64,000 nucleotides of DNA, from positions 1 to 64,000 of the forward strand of contig NZ_JARUND010000004.1 of assembly GCF_036898825.1 (NCBI RefSeq), in the 5' to 3' direction. Positions within the stretch are counted from its first letter, which is position 1; every line of letters begins with the position of its first letter. The position numbers and the translations under genes are program-made. The DNA comes from Streptomyces sp. B21-083 (GTDB lineage Bacteria; Actinomycetota; Actinomycetes; Streptomycetales; Streptomycetaceae). The notes under the pieces are model-generated. The model saw nothing but the letters and a program-made list of their open reading frames with translations, made no database searches and was not told the DNA's origin. This document shows positions 22,351 to 29,729 of the stretch, piece by piece.

Positions 22351-23586
22351 GTGTACACCTCTGGTCACTTGTTCAACGGTGGCTGCGGCGACGTGCGCGG
22401 CTTCGCCAACGCCGGATTCGACCCGCGGTTCGGCGCGAACCACGACGCGGCGAGCGTGGCGACAGCGCGCCTGAACTGGTCCAACATCTACGTGCGCGAA
22501 GCCGCGATTCAAACGATCGACATGCGCACCCTGCCCTCCGTCGACGTCCTGGTCGGCTCGCCGATCTGCTGGGAATCCGCCCCCTCGGGCGGCAACAGCC
22601 AGGTCCGTGTTCAGGTCGAGCTCAGCGCCGACTCGGCCAACAACGATGATTCCGCCAGGTGGGAACAGACCCGCATCACCGCCTGGGAACCCGTCCGCTA
22701 CGCCGAGGTCCACAAGCCGCTCGTCTACGCCGGCGAGAACGTGCCACCCTTCGCCACCGGGAACCGGCCGTTGTACAACGCCTGGTTGCACGTGTGGGAC
22801 GCCCTCGGTTACTACCCGGAGTTCGCGTCCGTCAACTCCGCGCACATCAGCGTCGAGACTCCCGACAGCGTCCTCGGCCCGCTCCCGCAGTTCCGCGACC
22901 GGCTCGTGTGGGTGATGGTCCGCAAGGACATCGGCAAAGTGCCCGACCTACGCCCCCGCCCCCGTGCCGTCTGCCCGAACTGCGGGCCGGTCAAGGGAGT
23001 CCAGTACTGGCCGGGCCACACGAGCGGCCGGGGACGCCGCATCGGTTCGTACCTGCGCAGAATGCCGAAGAGCGGTATCTCCAAGGCGAAGGCGTCGTAC
23101 TACTACGTGTGCCCCACCGAGCGCTGCCACCAGCGCGTCGAGCCGGTGACCTGCGGCATCGGCAGCATCATCGACAAGGACGTGCGCGGGCACCGGTTCG
23201 GTGATGGCCGCCAGGACCGCAACGAGGCGTACGGGAAGGCCACCCGGGCCCGGGTCACGGCCGGCATCAGGATGTACGGCATCAAGCCGTTCATCGTCAC
23301 CCTGCGAAACCACTGCAGTGCGTCCCCGCTCGGCGACCCGATCGGCACGGTCACCGCCCAGGGCGGCGCCCACCACTACCTCGTACGCCCCACCGAGAGT
23401 CTCCTCGTCGACGACTGCGAGTACCGGCCGCTGACAGTCGAAGAGAACGCCAGCGCGCAGGGTTTCCCCGAGCGCCACCGCTTCGCTGGGAAACCTTCCG
23501 AGGTCAAGTCCCAGGTCGGCAACGCCGTCCCCGTCACCGTCGCCACCTGGGCCGCCCAGGAAACCATGAAGATCCTGCCGCCATGA
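22351..23586 (+). CDS. Divergent cytosine-5 DNA methyltransferase
   Basis: 411 aa from GTG 22351, after GAGGTGTGAC. Motif I is LFNGGCGDVRGFANAGF, motif IV is VGSPICWESAP (instead of the usual PPCQ, with the Cys kept), motif VI is ENVPP-like, motif VIII is QFRDRLVWV and motif X is QVGNAVPVTVA. Between VIII and X is an insert with a likely zinc ribbon (CPNCGP ... CPTERCHQR). The SPIC variant also occurs in other actinobacterial proteins annotated as cytosine methyltransferases, as I recall. Whether it makes plain 5-methylcytosine is uncertain. It is coupled with the PP-loop gene upstream and ends at a convergent terminator. Confidence 0.8.
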   Translation: MYTSGHLFNGGCGDVRGFANAGFDPRFGANHDAASVATARLNWSNIYVREAAIQTIDMRTLPSVDVLVGSPICWESAPSGGNSQVRVQVELSADSANNDDSARWEQTRITAWEPVRYAEVHKPLVYAGENVPPFATGNRPLYNAWLHVWDALGYYPEFASVNSAHISVETPDSVLGPLPQFRDRLVWVMVRKDIGKVPDLRPRPRAVCPNCGPVKGVQYWPGHTSGRGRRIGSYLRRMPKSGISKAKASYYYVCPTERCHQRVEPVTCGIGSIIDKDVRGHRFGDGRQDRNEAYGKATRARVTAGIRMYGIKPFIVTLRNHCSASPLGDPIGTVTAQGGAHHYLVRPTESLLVDDCEYRPLTVEENASAQGFPERHRFAGKPSEVKSQVGNAVPVTVATWAAQETMKILPP

Positions 23587-23686
23587 TGGCAAGACCGTCC
23601 AGGTGAGCCTGCCTCGTACGCGGTGGGAACGAAACTGCGGCGGCCCGGAGTTCAGCTGCAGAACGGAACGATCACAGGGGAGGCTC

Positions 23687-23702
23687 GGCCCGGCGCCGGG
23701 CC
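23687..23702. terminator. Palindromic hairpin between convergent genes
   Basis: GGCCCGGCGCCGGGCC, a perfect 16-base palindrome between the plus-strand methyltransferase (stop 23586) and the minus-strand gene ending at 23748. Position fits a bidirectional terminator. Confidence 0.5.
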
Positions 23703-23747
23703 ACTCCGCTCGTTCGGCAGTTGTCTGGGGTGTCCCGGGCTTCTGGC

Positions 23748-24185
23748 TCAGCTCCCGTACAGCCAGCTGCCGTAGGCGGCGCTGTCGACCAGGTGGTAGA
23801 GCCCGAGAGCACCGGGGAAGAGCACCAGAGCCAGGACTCCAGCGCGTACGAGTGCCGGTGCCATGATCATGACGCCGCCGGTCTGGCCGGTGATCGTGCG
23901 CCAGTCGCGCCAGCGCCGGAGGTCACCCGCGCAGGCCGTCCAGAAGAAGGCCCCGATCACGATCCCCATCCCCGCGAACACCATGGAGAACCCCGCGACC
24001 ACGGCGAGGAACGTCTCGCGGTCACGGTGGTCGGCGACGAACGGTGTGCCCGCGCAGAGCAGGGCGACGGCGGCGACCCCCTGGACCGCGCCTCGCACCA
24101 CCACGTCCTTCAAGCGCAGTCGCGGCATATGGACGCCGTCCTCGTCCGTCGGGCAGGAGGTCTCAGGGCCGGTCGTGGGCAACAT
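23748..24185 (-). CDS. Small integral membrane protein (145 aa)
   Basis: ATG 24185 (reverse strand) is preceded by CAAGGAGACAGCAAC. After a ~25-residue hydrophilic start come hydrophobic segments: VVRGAVQGVAAVALLCAG, FLAVVAGFSMVFAGMGIVIG continuing into AFFWTACAG, and VMIMAPALVRAGVLALVLF, so three or four membrane spans. The family is not recognised. It is the most downstream gene of a minus-strand group that starts at 27194. Confidence 0.65.
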   Translation of the reverse strand: MLPTTGPETSCPTDEDGVHMPRLRLKDVVVRGAVQGVAAVALLCAGTPFVADHRDRETFLAVVAGFSMVFAGMGIVIGAFFWTACAGDLRRWRDWRTITGQTGGVMIMAPALVRAGVLALVLFPGALGLYHLVDSAAYGSWLYGS

Positions 24186-24321
24186 AGTTGCTGTCTCCTT
24201 GACAGTGTGCTGGTGGCGCGGAGCGGCAGTGGTCAGCGTACGGACGGCCTGTGCCAACGGATCTCTGCTCTGGCAAAGCCGGTTGTCCGAATGCCCGTCC
24301 TCGCCTGGGTTGCCGGCCGGT

Positions 24322-25779
24322 TCAGGCAGTTCGAGTGATCGGTGCGAGCAGGTCGTCGCCGGGCCAGAGTTCCTGTTCGGCCACGAGACCAGCGAGAAAC
24401 GCGTCGACCTCGTCCAGCACAGCAGCGCGGTGCGCGGGCCCGTAGTCGACGAAGTCCTGGGCCGAAGCATCGTAAGCGCGCACGTGGCTGTGCGGGCCGG
24501 TGCAGAGGAGAGCGCGCGCGATCTCTGGCAGGCCGAGGCTGAGGGCATCGCAGTCCCCCAAGCGCACTAGGTGCAGCAGGTCGGTGGTGACGCGCTCCCA
24601 GTCGCCCACGGCTGGCCAGTCGGCTCCTCCGCCCAGTTCGTGGGTGAGGGTGGCCAGCGGGACGATCTCGCCCGGCTGTCGTCCCTGGGTGAGCAGGTCG
24701 TGGATCCGGGCACCGTCGGGCTGGCACACCTGCGGATGGAGCAGGGAGCCGGCGGCGACCACCGTGACGTTGATCTCCTGGGTGGCGGAGCCGGGGTAGT
24801 ACGCCTCGTGCGCGAAGAGCAGATAGACATCCGGGGTGCGGAACACCGGACGGGGTTCGGGCTCGGACATACGGAGGTTTCCCTTCACAAGTGACGTGCT
24901 GTGGGCGGAGCGAGAGGCCGCGGAGGTCATCGGCCGGACACGCGGCGGGTACGAGCCCATCGGCCTCCGAGGTGCGCGGATCTGATCCGCGTCGGCTGCG
25001 TCGTCGTCGGAGGTGGAGCGCTCGATGATCTGGGCGACCTGGTCGGCGAGTTGGAGCATCAGCCGTTCACGGGCGATGAGGTCGCCCGACACGGTGCGGG
25101 TGTCCTGGGTCCGGAGCAGGCCGGCGGCGTCCCACAGCAGGTTGTGGCCGACCTCGGCCGAGCGGCGAAGTTCGTAGCGGTCGCTGCTGGCGGCGGCCTG
25201 GAGGACGGAGTTGTGCAGGGCGGCGAGGCGCTGCAGGTACCTGGTGGCGGGCGCGCCTTCGGCGATCCGTATGCGCCGCCGGGCACGGGTGTCGAGCCGG
25301 CCGGGCAACTGGTCGGTGAGCAGCGGGGCCAGCAGCGCCGCGGGCAGGACGACGCTGAGGGGTACGCCGTGGGTGATCGCGTGGAAAGCGGTGATGCAGG
25401 CGATGACGGCCACCACGGTGGCGCAGTGGCTCAGCGACCCGGGGATCCTGGCGTGGAGGGCAAAACGGCTGGCTTGACGCCGGGCGAGCCAGCGTCCTGC
25501 CAGACGGTCCGTCTGCGTGGCTGACGGAGGCAGAACCCCGATCCGGTACGGGTGTTCGGGCATGCTGCCGTCGTCGGGAACCGTCCAGGCCAGCCAGCCC
25601 CACCCGGTGCGCTCATGCACGAGATGCGGCTCACCGGCCTCGGCGGGGGCTCCGGTCTCGTAAGCGATCTGCTCGGCGTGCAGGGCGCGGGCACGTGCTG
25701 CGTCCCAGCGGGCGGGGTCGTGGGCGAAGGGCCGCAGACGTGCCGCGGCCGGGGGCGGTGGGCGGAGCGGGTCCGTCAT
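24322..25779 (-). CDS. Membrane protein, possibly two genes read as one (485 aa)
   Basis: The frame is open from ATG 25779 to the stop at 24322-24324. The N-terminal part has a hydrophobic pair (CATVVAVIACITAFHAITHG, VVLPAALLAPLLTD) followed by a helical region (YLQRLAALHNSVLQAAASSD). The C-terminal ~180 residues (from MSEPEPRPVFRTPDVYLLFA) look like a separate soluble protein. An internal ATG at 24870 has its own ribosome site (GAAGGGAAACC), and the junction is low-complexity, so two genes joined by a lost base are possible. The start at 25779 overlaps the stop of the preceding gene (ATGA). Function is unknown. Confidence 0.55.
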   Translation of the reverse strand: MTDPLRPPPPAAARLRPFAHDPARWDAARARALHAEQIAYETGAPAEAGEPHLVHERTGWGWLAWTVPDDGSMPEHPYRIGVLPPSATQTDRLAGRWLARRQASRFALHARIPGSLSHCATVVAVIACITAFHAITHGVPLSVVLPAALLAPLLTDQLPGRLDTRARRRIRIAEGAPATRYLQRLAALHNSVLQAAASSDRYELRRSAEVGHNLLWDAAGLLRTQDTRTVSGDLIARERLMLQLADQVAQIIERSTSDDDAADADQIRAPRRPMGSYPPRVRPMTSAASRSAHSTSLVKGNLRMSEPEPRPVFRTPDVYLLFAHEAYYPGSATQEINVTVVAAGSLLHPQVCQPDGARIHDLLTQGRQPGEIVPLATLTHELGGGADWPAVGDWERVTTDLLHLVRLGDCDALSLGLPEIARALLCTGPHSHVRAYDASAQDFVDYGPAHRAAVLDEVDAFLAGLVAEQELWPGDDLLAPITRTA

Positions 25780-27194
25780 GAGGTGCTTCCTTCCATCTGG
25801 TCGGTCAGGACAGAGGCGCACGTCGTGCAGCGGCCGTCGCTGCTGGGGCGAGCGCGCCGGGGGGTGGGTCCGGGGCAGGTGCGGCACGGCGGCCAGCCGA
25901 GGCAGGCCGGGCAGAGGTCTTCGCCGGGGGCGGTGCCGGGCACGCCGCAGCCGGCGCATTCGACGAGGGCCCGGTAGGTCAGTGCCTCGCTCACCGTGCG
26001 CGCGGCATGGGAGTGGGTCGGTCGCGGCGGCGGGTCGTCCCAGTCGGGCGCGTCGAGGGTGTCTGCCACGGTGGCTGGCGGTGGGTAGGCCTGAGCGGCA
26101 CGGAGCCGGGCGGCGATGATCGCGCCGACCGACGTGCGCACCGGGTGCGGCAGAGGCCGGCCGGTGATGACATGGCGCAGTTGCTCACTGCTCCAGCCGG
26201 CGTCCATCATCACGGTCACTACGCGGCCCTGATCGGTCAGTGCCCTCCCGGTCAGGAGCAGTTCGGGACGGCTCGCGCCGATCTCCAGCAGCAGCCGGAT
26301 CCCCGGATGCATCTCATCCGCTGGCAGCAGGTCCATCCGGTCTGCGCGCCCGGGCGACCGTACGGTGTCGCCCGGGGCGCCGGGAGGGAGGGGACTGGTG
26401 TTCTGCTGAGTGGTCTTCTTACTGTTGGTGTTCTTAGTGGGCCGGTCAGCCAACGTAGGGTCGTCCACTGGTGGAAAACCCGACTCTGGCCCGGGCCTGG
26501 GGTTTTGCAGGGCGGGTAGATCGGTGATGACGTAGGCGGCAGCGCCGAGGGTGCCGTCCTGGCCGCGCTCGCGTTCGCGGACCAGGAAGCCGTGCCTCTC
26601 CAGTTCCCTCAGCCCGCTCTTGACGCCTGACTCGCCGTCGCGGCCGCGGCGGGCGATATCGGCGACGGTCATCCGCCAGCCCTCCCGGTGCGTGGAGAGC
26701 AGCCCGAACAGTCCCTTGGCCTTGAAGGACAACCGGGTGTCGCGGAACAGCGCGTTGGCGACCTGCGTGAACCTGTCGGCCGCCATCACGCCCCGGCGGA
26801 TCCCCGCCGCCGACCCGCTGCCCGGCTCCATGTCGGGGAGCGTGACCACTACGCCGGCTTCGATCAGCGCGATATCCAGAGCGGCCGGGCGGTCGGTGAT
26901 GCAGTAGACGATCTCCCCGAGGGTGCCGTCCGGGCGGCGCAGGCGTTCACGGACCAGGTAGCCGTGCGCCTCCAGCTCCTGCAGGCCGGTGCGGACCGCT
27001 TCCCGTCCGTCCGGGCCCAGGCGGACGAGGTCGGCGATCGTCACCTGCCAGCCGTTCCGGTGGGTGCTGACGTATCCGAAGATCCCCTTCGCTTTGAACG
27101 ACAACTCGACGTCGCGGAACAGTGCGTTGGCGATCTGGGTGAACTGGTCGGCCGCCATCACGCCTCGGCGGATCCCCGCCCCGAAGCGGCTCAC
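25776..27194 (-). CDS. Protein with duplicated winged-helix domain, replication-initiator-like
   Basis: 472 aa. Two tandem copies of a ~100-residue domain occupy residues about 7-110 and 131-233. Copy 1 reads FTQIANALFRDVELSFKAKG, then TIADLVRLGPDG and ELEAHGYLVRER; copy 2 reads FTQVANALFRDTRLSFKAKG, then TVADIARRGRDG and ELERHGFLVRER. This fold type occurs in plasmid and phage replication and regulatory proteins. A linker follows (TKNTNSKKTTQQNTS), then a helical region and C-terminal Cys pairs (CAGCG, CPAC, CRTC, CTTC) that suggest zinc ribbons. It faces away from the repeat-rich region at 27324-27820, which fits control of or initiation at that region; that is inference. Confidence 0.75.
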   Translation of the reverse strand: MSRFGAGIRRGVMAADQFTQIANALFRDVELSFKAKGIFGYVSTHRNGWQVTIADLVRLGPDGREAVRTGLQELEAHGYLVRERLRRPDGTLGEIVYCITDRPAALDIALIEAGVVVTLPDMEPGSGSAAGIRRGVMAADRFTQVANALFRDTRLSFKAKGLFGLLSTHREGWRMTVADIARRGRDGESGVKSGLRELERHGFLVRERERGQDGTLGAAAYVITDLPALQNPRPGPESGFPPVDDPTLADRPTKNTNSKKTTQQNTSPLPPGAPGDTVRSPGRADRMDLLPADEMHPGIRLLLEIGASRPELLLTGRALTDQGRVVTVMMDAGWSSEQLRHVITGRPLPHPVRTSVGAIIAARLRAAQAYPPPATVADTLDAPDWDDPPPRPTHSHAARTVSEALTYRALVECAGCGVPGTAPGEDLCPACLGWPPCRTCPGPTPRRARPSSDGRCTTCASVLTDQMEGSTS

Positions 27195-27880
27195 CTCCGG
27201 GCCGCCGGCGCCGGACGCGTGCGGTCGCCGCGGCGGCGCACCGGGTTGGCCGAGGTGGGCCGGCCGGTGGTTCGGTGTGTGGAGGCGGGCGTGTGTTCCA
27301 TGCCGTCAGCTCACTCGCCGGCCCCGACCAGACGGGCGGCCACCAGCCCCGACCATCGGTCACGATCCGGCAACTTGCCCGTCTAGCTGCCGTGGTCGGG
27401 TTCGTGGTCGGCCCGACCACGCGGCGTCAGCTCCCGGCGGGCATGTGGTGCGCAGCCCGCGATTGCGCAGCCTCAGCGGGCGGTGCGCAACCGGGCTGCG
27501 CAACCGGTCGAGGGTCGTGCGCAGTCGGGTTGTGCGGAACGGCTGCGCAGTTCGCCCGGGGATTCATAGTTCCGGCGCTGCGCAGGCTTTGCCGCGTTCC
27601 CGGGCGATGCCGTCTGTGCATGGGTGAGCGGGTCCGGTGCCAGCGCGGTGTGAAGGCCTCGCGGCGGTCGTCGGCCGGGGGCCTGTGCCGGAGTGGATGA
27701 CCGGTCGCCCCCTCGCAGCGAGACCCGTGGTCGGGGCCATGGTCGGGCCGACCAAGACCCCGACCACGGACTTCGTTTCCCCATCGTGACCGTGGTCGGC
27801 CTCTCGTGGTCGGTGGTCGGGTCGGGGCCGACGGGTTTTCTCAAGGTCAGCAACATCCGTTCTGACCTGGGAGTTTGACC
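27195..27880. other. Non-coding repeat-rich region, candidate origin or control locus
   Basis: 686 bases with no convincing gene between the divergent winged-helix gene and the transfer operon. It holds two clusters of TGGTCGG/CCGACCA (27324-27419 and 27728-27820) on either side of a cluster of TGCGCA (27449-27584). The layout resembles an iteron-type replication origin, a centromere or an operator array. No AT-rich stretch typical of duplex opening stands out. Confidence 0.6.
27324..27820. repeat. 12 copies of TGGTCGG/CCGACCA in two clusters
   Basis: Plus-orientation copies begin at 27393, 27405, 27728, 27740, 27793, 27807 and 27814; inverted copies at 27324, 27349, 27413, 27748 and 27760. 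Nested arrangement makes palindromes: GTGGTCGGCCCGACCAC at 27404-27420, and GTGGTCGGGG ... CCCCGACCAC enclosing a second inverted pair at 27727-27767. Spacing within pairs is 7-14 bases, i.e. about one helical turn. Confidence 0.75.
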
Positions 27881-28323
27881 ATGTCTCCTGCCAAGCAGGC
27901 CTCAGAGAACGAGGCCGCTGGTCCAATGGCGGAAGGCGCCCGGCTGGAGGCCATGCGGCGACGCGTCCGGCTTTCTCGCCTGGCGCTCTGGACCGTCATC
28001 GCGGCCGGCCCGATCGCCCTGGGCGTCGCCGTCACCTCCACCCCGACCGTGGTCGAGGCGGCCACTGCGGCCAGGTCCGCCGCAGTGCGCACCACGATGG
28101 TGTCCGCTGATCCCGCCGGCTATGCGCAGGTGTTCGTCGACGCGTGGTTGCGCAGCAGCGCGGATGACGCCTTGAGTGCGCAGGCGCGGCTTGCGCAGTC
28201 GATGGCGCCGGACGTCGAACTGCCCGGCCCGGCCGCGGGAGTGCAGCCGGTGCCCCGGTCCGTGACGGCGGTGCGCAGTGCGCAGCGCGCGAGCGGGGCG
28301 TGGTCGGTGACGGTGGCTGCGCA
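27449..28323. repeat. 15 copies of the palindrome TGCGCA
   Basis: Exact copies begin at 27449, 27464, 27484, 27497, 27518, 27544 and 27579 in the non-coding part, and at 28086, 28123, 28149, 28177, 28192, 28272, 28279 and 28318 within the TcpC-like gene. A near copy (TGCGGA) is at 27532. Most are followed by G or A. From base composition I would expect well under one in this length. Confidence 0.7.
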
Positions 28324-28810
28324 GTACGCCGACGGACGGTTGCGGTACTACGCGGTGCCGGTGTCTGCCGATCGCGCGGGCGCCTCGTTCACCGTGACCG
28401 GTTCACCGAGCGTGGTGGCGGGCCCGGCCCCGGCCGAGGCGCCGACGTCGCCGTACGGCGTGAGCGTTCCCCAGGGCGATCTGTCGTCCGCGGTCGGGGA
28501 GTTCCTCACCGCCTACCTGGCCGGGGCGGGAGAGGTGGACCGCTACCTGTCACCCGGCGTGCGGCTCACCGCCGTCTCTCCGGCCCCGTACACGGCGGTC
28601 ACGGTGCAGCAGGTGTCCGCCGCCGAAGAGGCCGCCGCCGGACAGGTGCCGGCCGACGGCACGAAGGTCCGCGTCCTCGTCCAGGTGGAAGCCCGGGACG
28701 CCCAAGGGCGGTGGCCGCTGGCTTACGAGCTCGCCCTCACGGCCCGCTCCGGCCGGTGGGAAGTCTCGGCGCTGGAGTCCGGCGCCATCCTCAGCGGGGG
28801 TGCCCGGTGA
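27881..28810 (+). CDS. TcpC/VirB8-like conjugal transfer protein
   Basis: 309 aa from ATG 27881, preceded by CTGGGAGTTTGACC. One membrane anchor lies near residues 33-53 (LALWTVIAAGPIALGVAVTS). The extracytoplasmic part has two repeats of a fold like NTF2: AQVFVDAWLRSSADDALSAQ opens the first and VGEFLTAYLAGAGEVDRYLS the second. This is the TcpC layout of Gram-positive type IV secretion systems, where it forms part of the inner-membrane/wall scaffold. It is first in a long operon; its 3' end overlaps the next start (GTGA). Its first ~450 coding bases hold eight TGCGCA copies that continue the array upstream. Confidence 0.75.
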   Translation: MSPAKQASENEAAGPMAEGARLEAMRRRVRLSRLALWTVIAAGPIALGVAVTSTPTVVEAATAARSAAVRTTMVSADPAGYAQVFVDAWLRSSADDALSAQARLAQSMAPDVELPGPAAGVQPVPRSVTAVRSAQRASGAWSVTVAAQYADGRLRYYAVPVSADRAGASFTVTGSPSVVAGPAPAEAPTSPYGVSVPQGDLSSAVGEFLTAYLAGAGEVDRYLSPGVRLTAVSPAPYTAVTVQQVSAAEEAAAGQVPADGTKVRVLVQVEARDAQGRWPLAYELALTARSGRWEVSALESGAILSGGAR

Positions 28811-29148
28811 ACGCCGTGAACAGCCTGATGCTCGCCGGGCAGTTGGACGACCTCGGTAACTCGTGGATCGACATGTTCAAGGACTGGGCGACCAAGGGTC
28901 TGCAGGCTGGCCTGCTCGTCCTCGTCGTCGTCATCATGATCCAGAAGTTCTCGTTGAAAGCCGGGATCGGCGCCCTGCTTTTGATGATCATCGCGCTGGG
29001 GTTGTACAACTCCCGCGAGGAGCTGGCCGATATGGTCACCGACGAGGTCAAGAACCCGGCCAAGGGCGCGCCCGCTGTCCCCGGAATCGTGCAGATTGAG
29101 CCTCCGACCGCCCGTGAACACTCCGCAGGCGTCGGAGGCTGGCTGTGA
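28807..29148 (+). CDS. Small two-span membrane protein, pilin/VirB2-like position
   Basis: 113 aa from GTG 28807, overlapping the previous stop by four bases. A short N-terminus is followed by two adjacent hydrophobic segments (LQAGLLVLVVVIMIQKF and AGIGALLLMIIALGLYNS) and a polar tail. In this operon position, between TcpC-like and TcpE-like genes, such a protein would be a structural subunit of the transfer channel or pilus (VirB2/TcpD-like). Sequence alone does not prove which. Confidence 0.6.
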   Translation: MNAVNSLMLAGQLDDLGNSWIDMFKDWATKGLQAGLLVLVVVIMIQKFSLKAGIGALLLMIIALGLYNSREELADMVTDEVKNPAKGAPAVPGIVQIEPPTAREHSAGVGGWL

Positions 29149-29729
29149 GCGCCGCCAACATCTCCGTGCGGACGGGCCGTTTCTACACTTCCGCCCGTCG
29201 CCACCCCTGGGTGCTGGGGAAGGTCGCGGACTGGAAGATCCCCCTCGGCCCGTACACGCCCGCGCAGATCGTGGTCGCCGTCGGCGGCGGCTTTCTTCTC
29301 GTCAAGACCATCAGCTGGTGGGCGTGGACGGGGCCGGTCCCGATCGCGGCCTGGCTGCTGGCGATCTGGGCGGTACGCCGCCCCAAGGTCCGGGGCCGTG
29401 CCCCGATGCAGGCGGCGCTGGGCTGGGTGCTGCTGGGATGGCAGCCCCGCGGAGGGCGGATCGGCGGACGGGCTGCCCGCGACCGTGCCCCCCGCCTGCT
29501 CCTCGGCGGTTTCACGGTCGAGGACGCGCCCGGGCCCGGCCCTGATACGGCGGCCGCACCGTCCCGTGCCGCTCAGCGGCGCACCGCTCCGGCGCGGCTC
29601 CCGAGCCCGGCCGCGGCTCGCCAGGCCACGCGCCCCGGTACGAAGGCGACTGCTCCCGCGGTGCCGGTGGGGCCGGTGTCGGGTGTGCAGCAGCTGCTCG
29701 CGCTCGCCGGGCAAGGGGGTACGCGGTGA
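29145..29729 (+). CDS. TcpE/VirB3-like membrane protein
   Basis: 194 aa from GTG 29145 (GTGA overlap). It has a short cytoplasmic start, two hydrophobic segments (IVVAVGGGFLLVKTISWWAW and VPIAAWLLAIWAVRR) and a basic, Ala/Pro-rich C-terminal half. The size, two spans and position directly before the VirB4 ATPase gene fit the VirB3/TcpE (PrgI-like) component that pairs with VirB4. Confidence 0.6.
   Translation: MSAANISVRTGRFYTSARRHPWVLGKVADWKIPLGPYTPAQIVVAVGGGFLLVKTISWWAWTGPVPIAAWLLAIWAVRRPKVRGRAPMQAALGWVLLGWQPRGGRIGGRAARDRAPRLLLGGFTVEDAPGPGPDTAAAPSRAAQRRTAPARLPSPAAARQATRPGTKATAPAVPVGPVSGVQQLLALAGQGGTR

Noticed and set aside
27366..27380. CCGGCAACTTG in the repeat region as an eleventh CGGCAA hairpin
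   Set aside because: The flanks do not pair around the loop and no start codon follows at the usual distance.
27449..27584. CRISPR array
   Set aside because: The repeated unit is only six bases with variable spacing; no repeat of CRISPR length and no cas genes.
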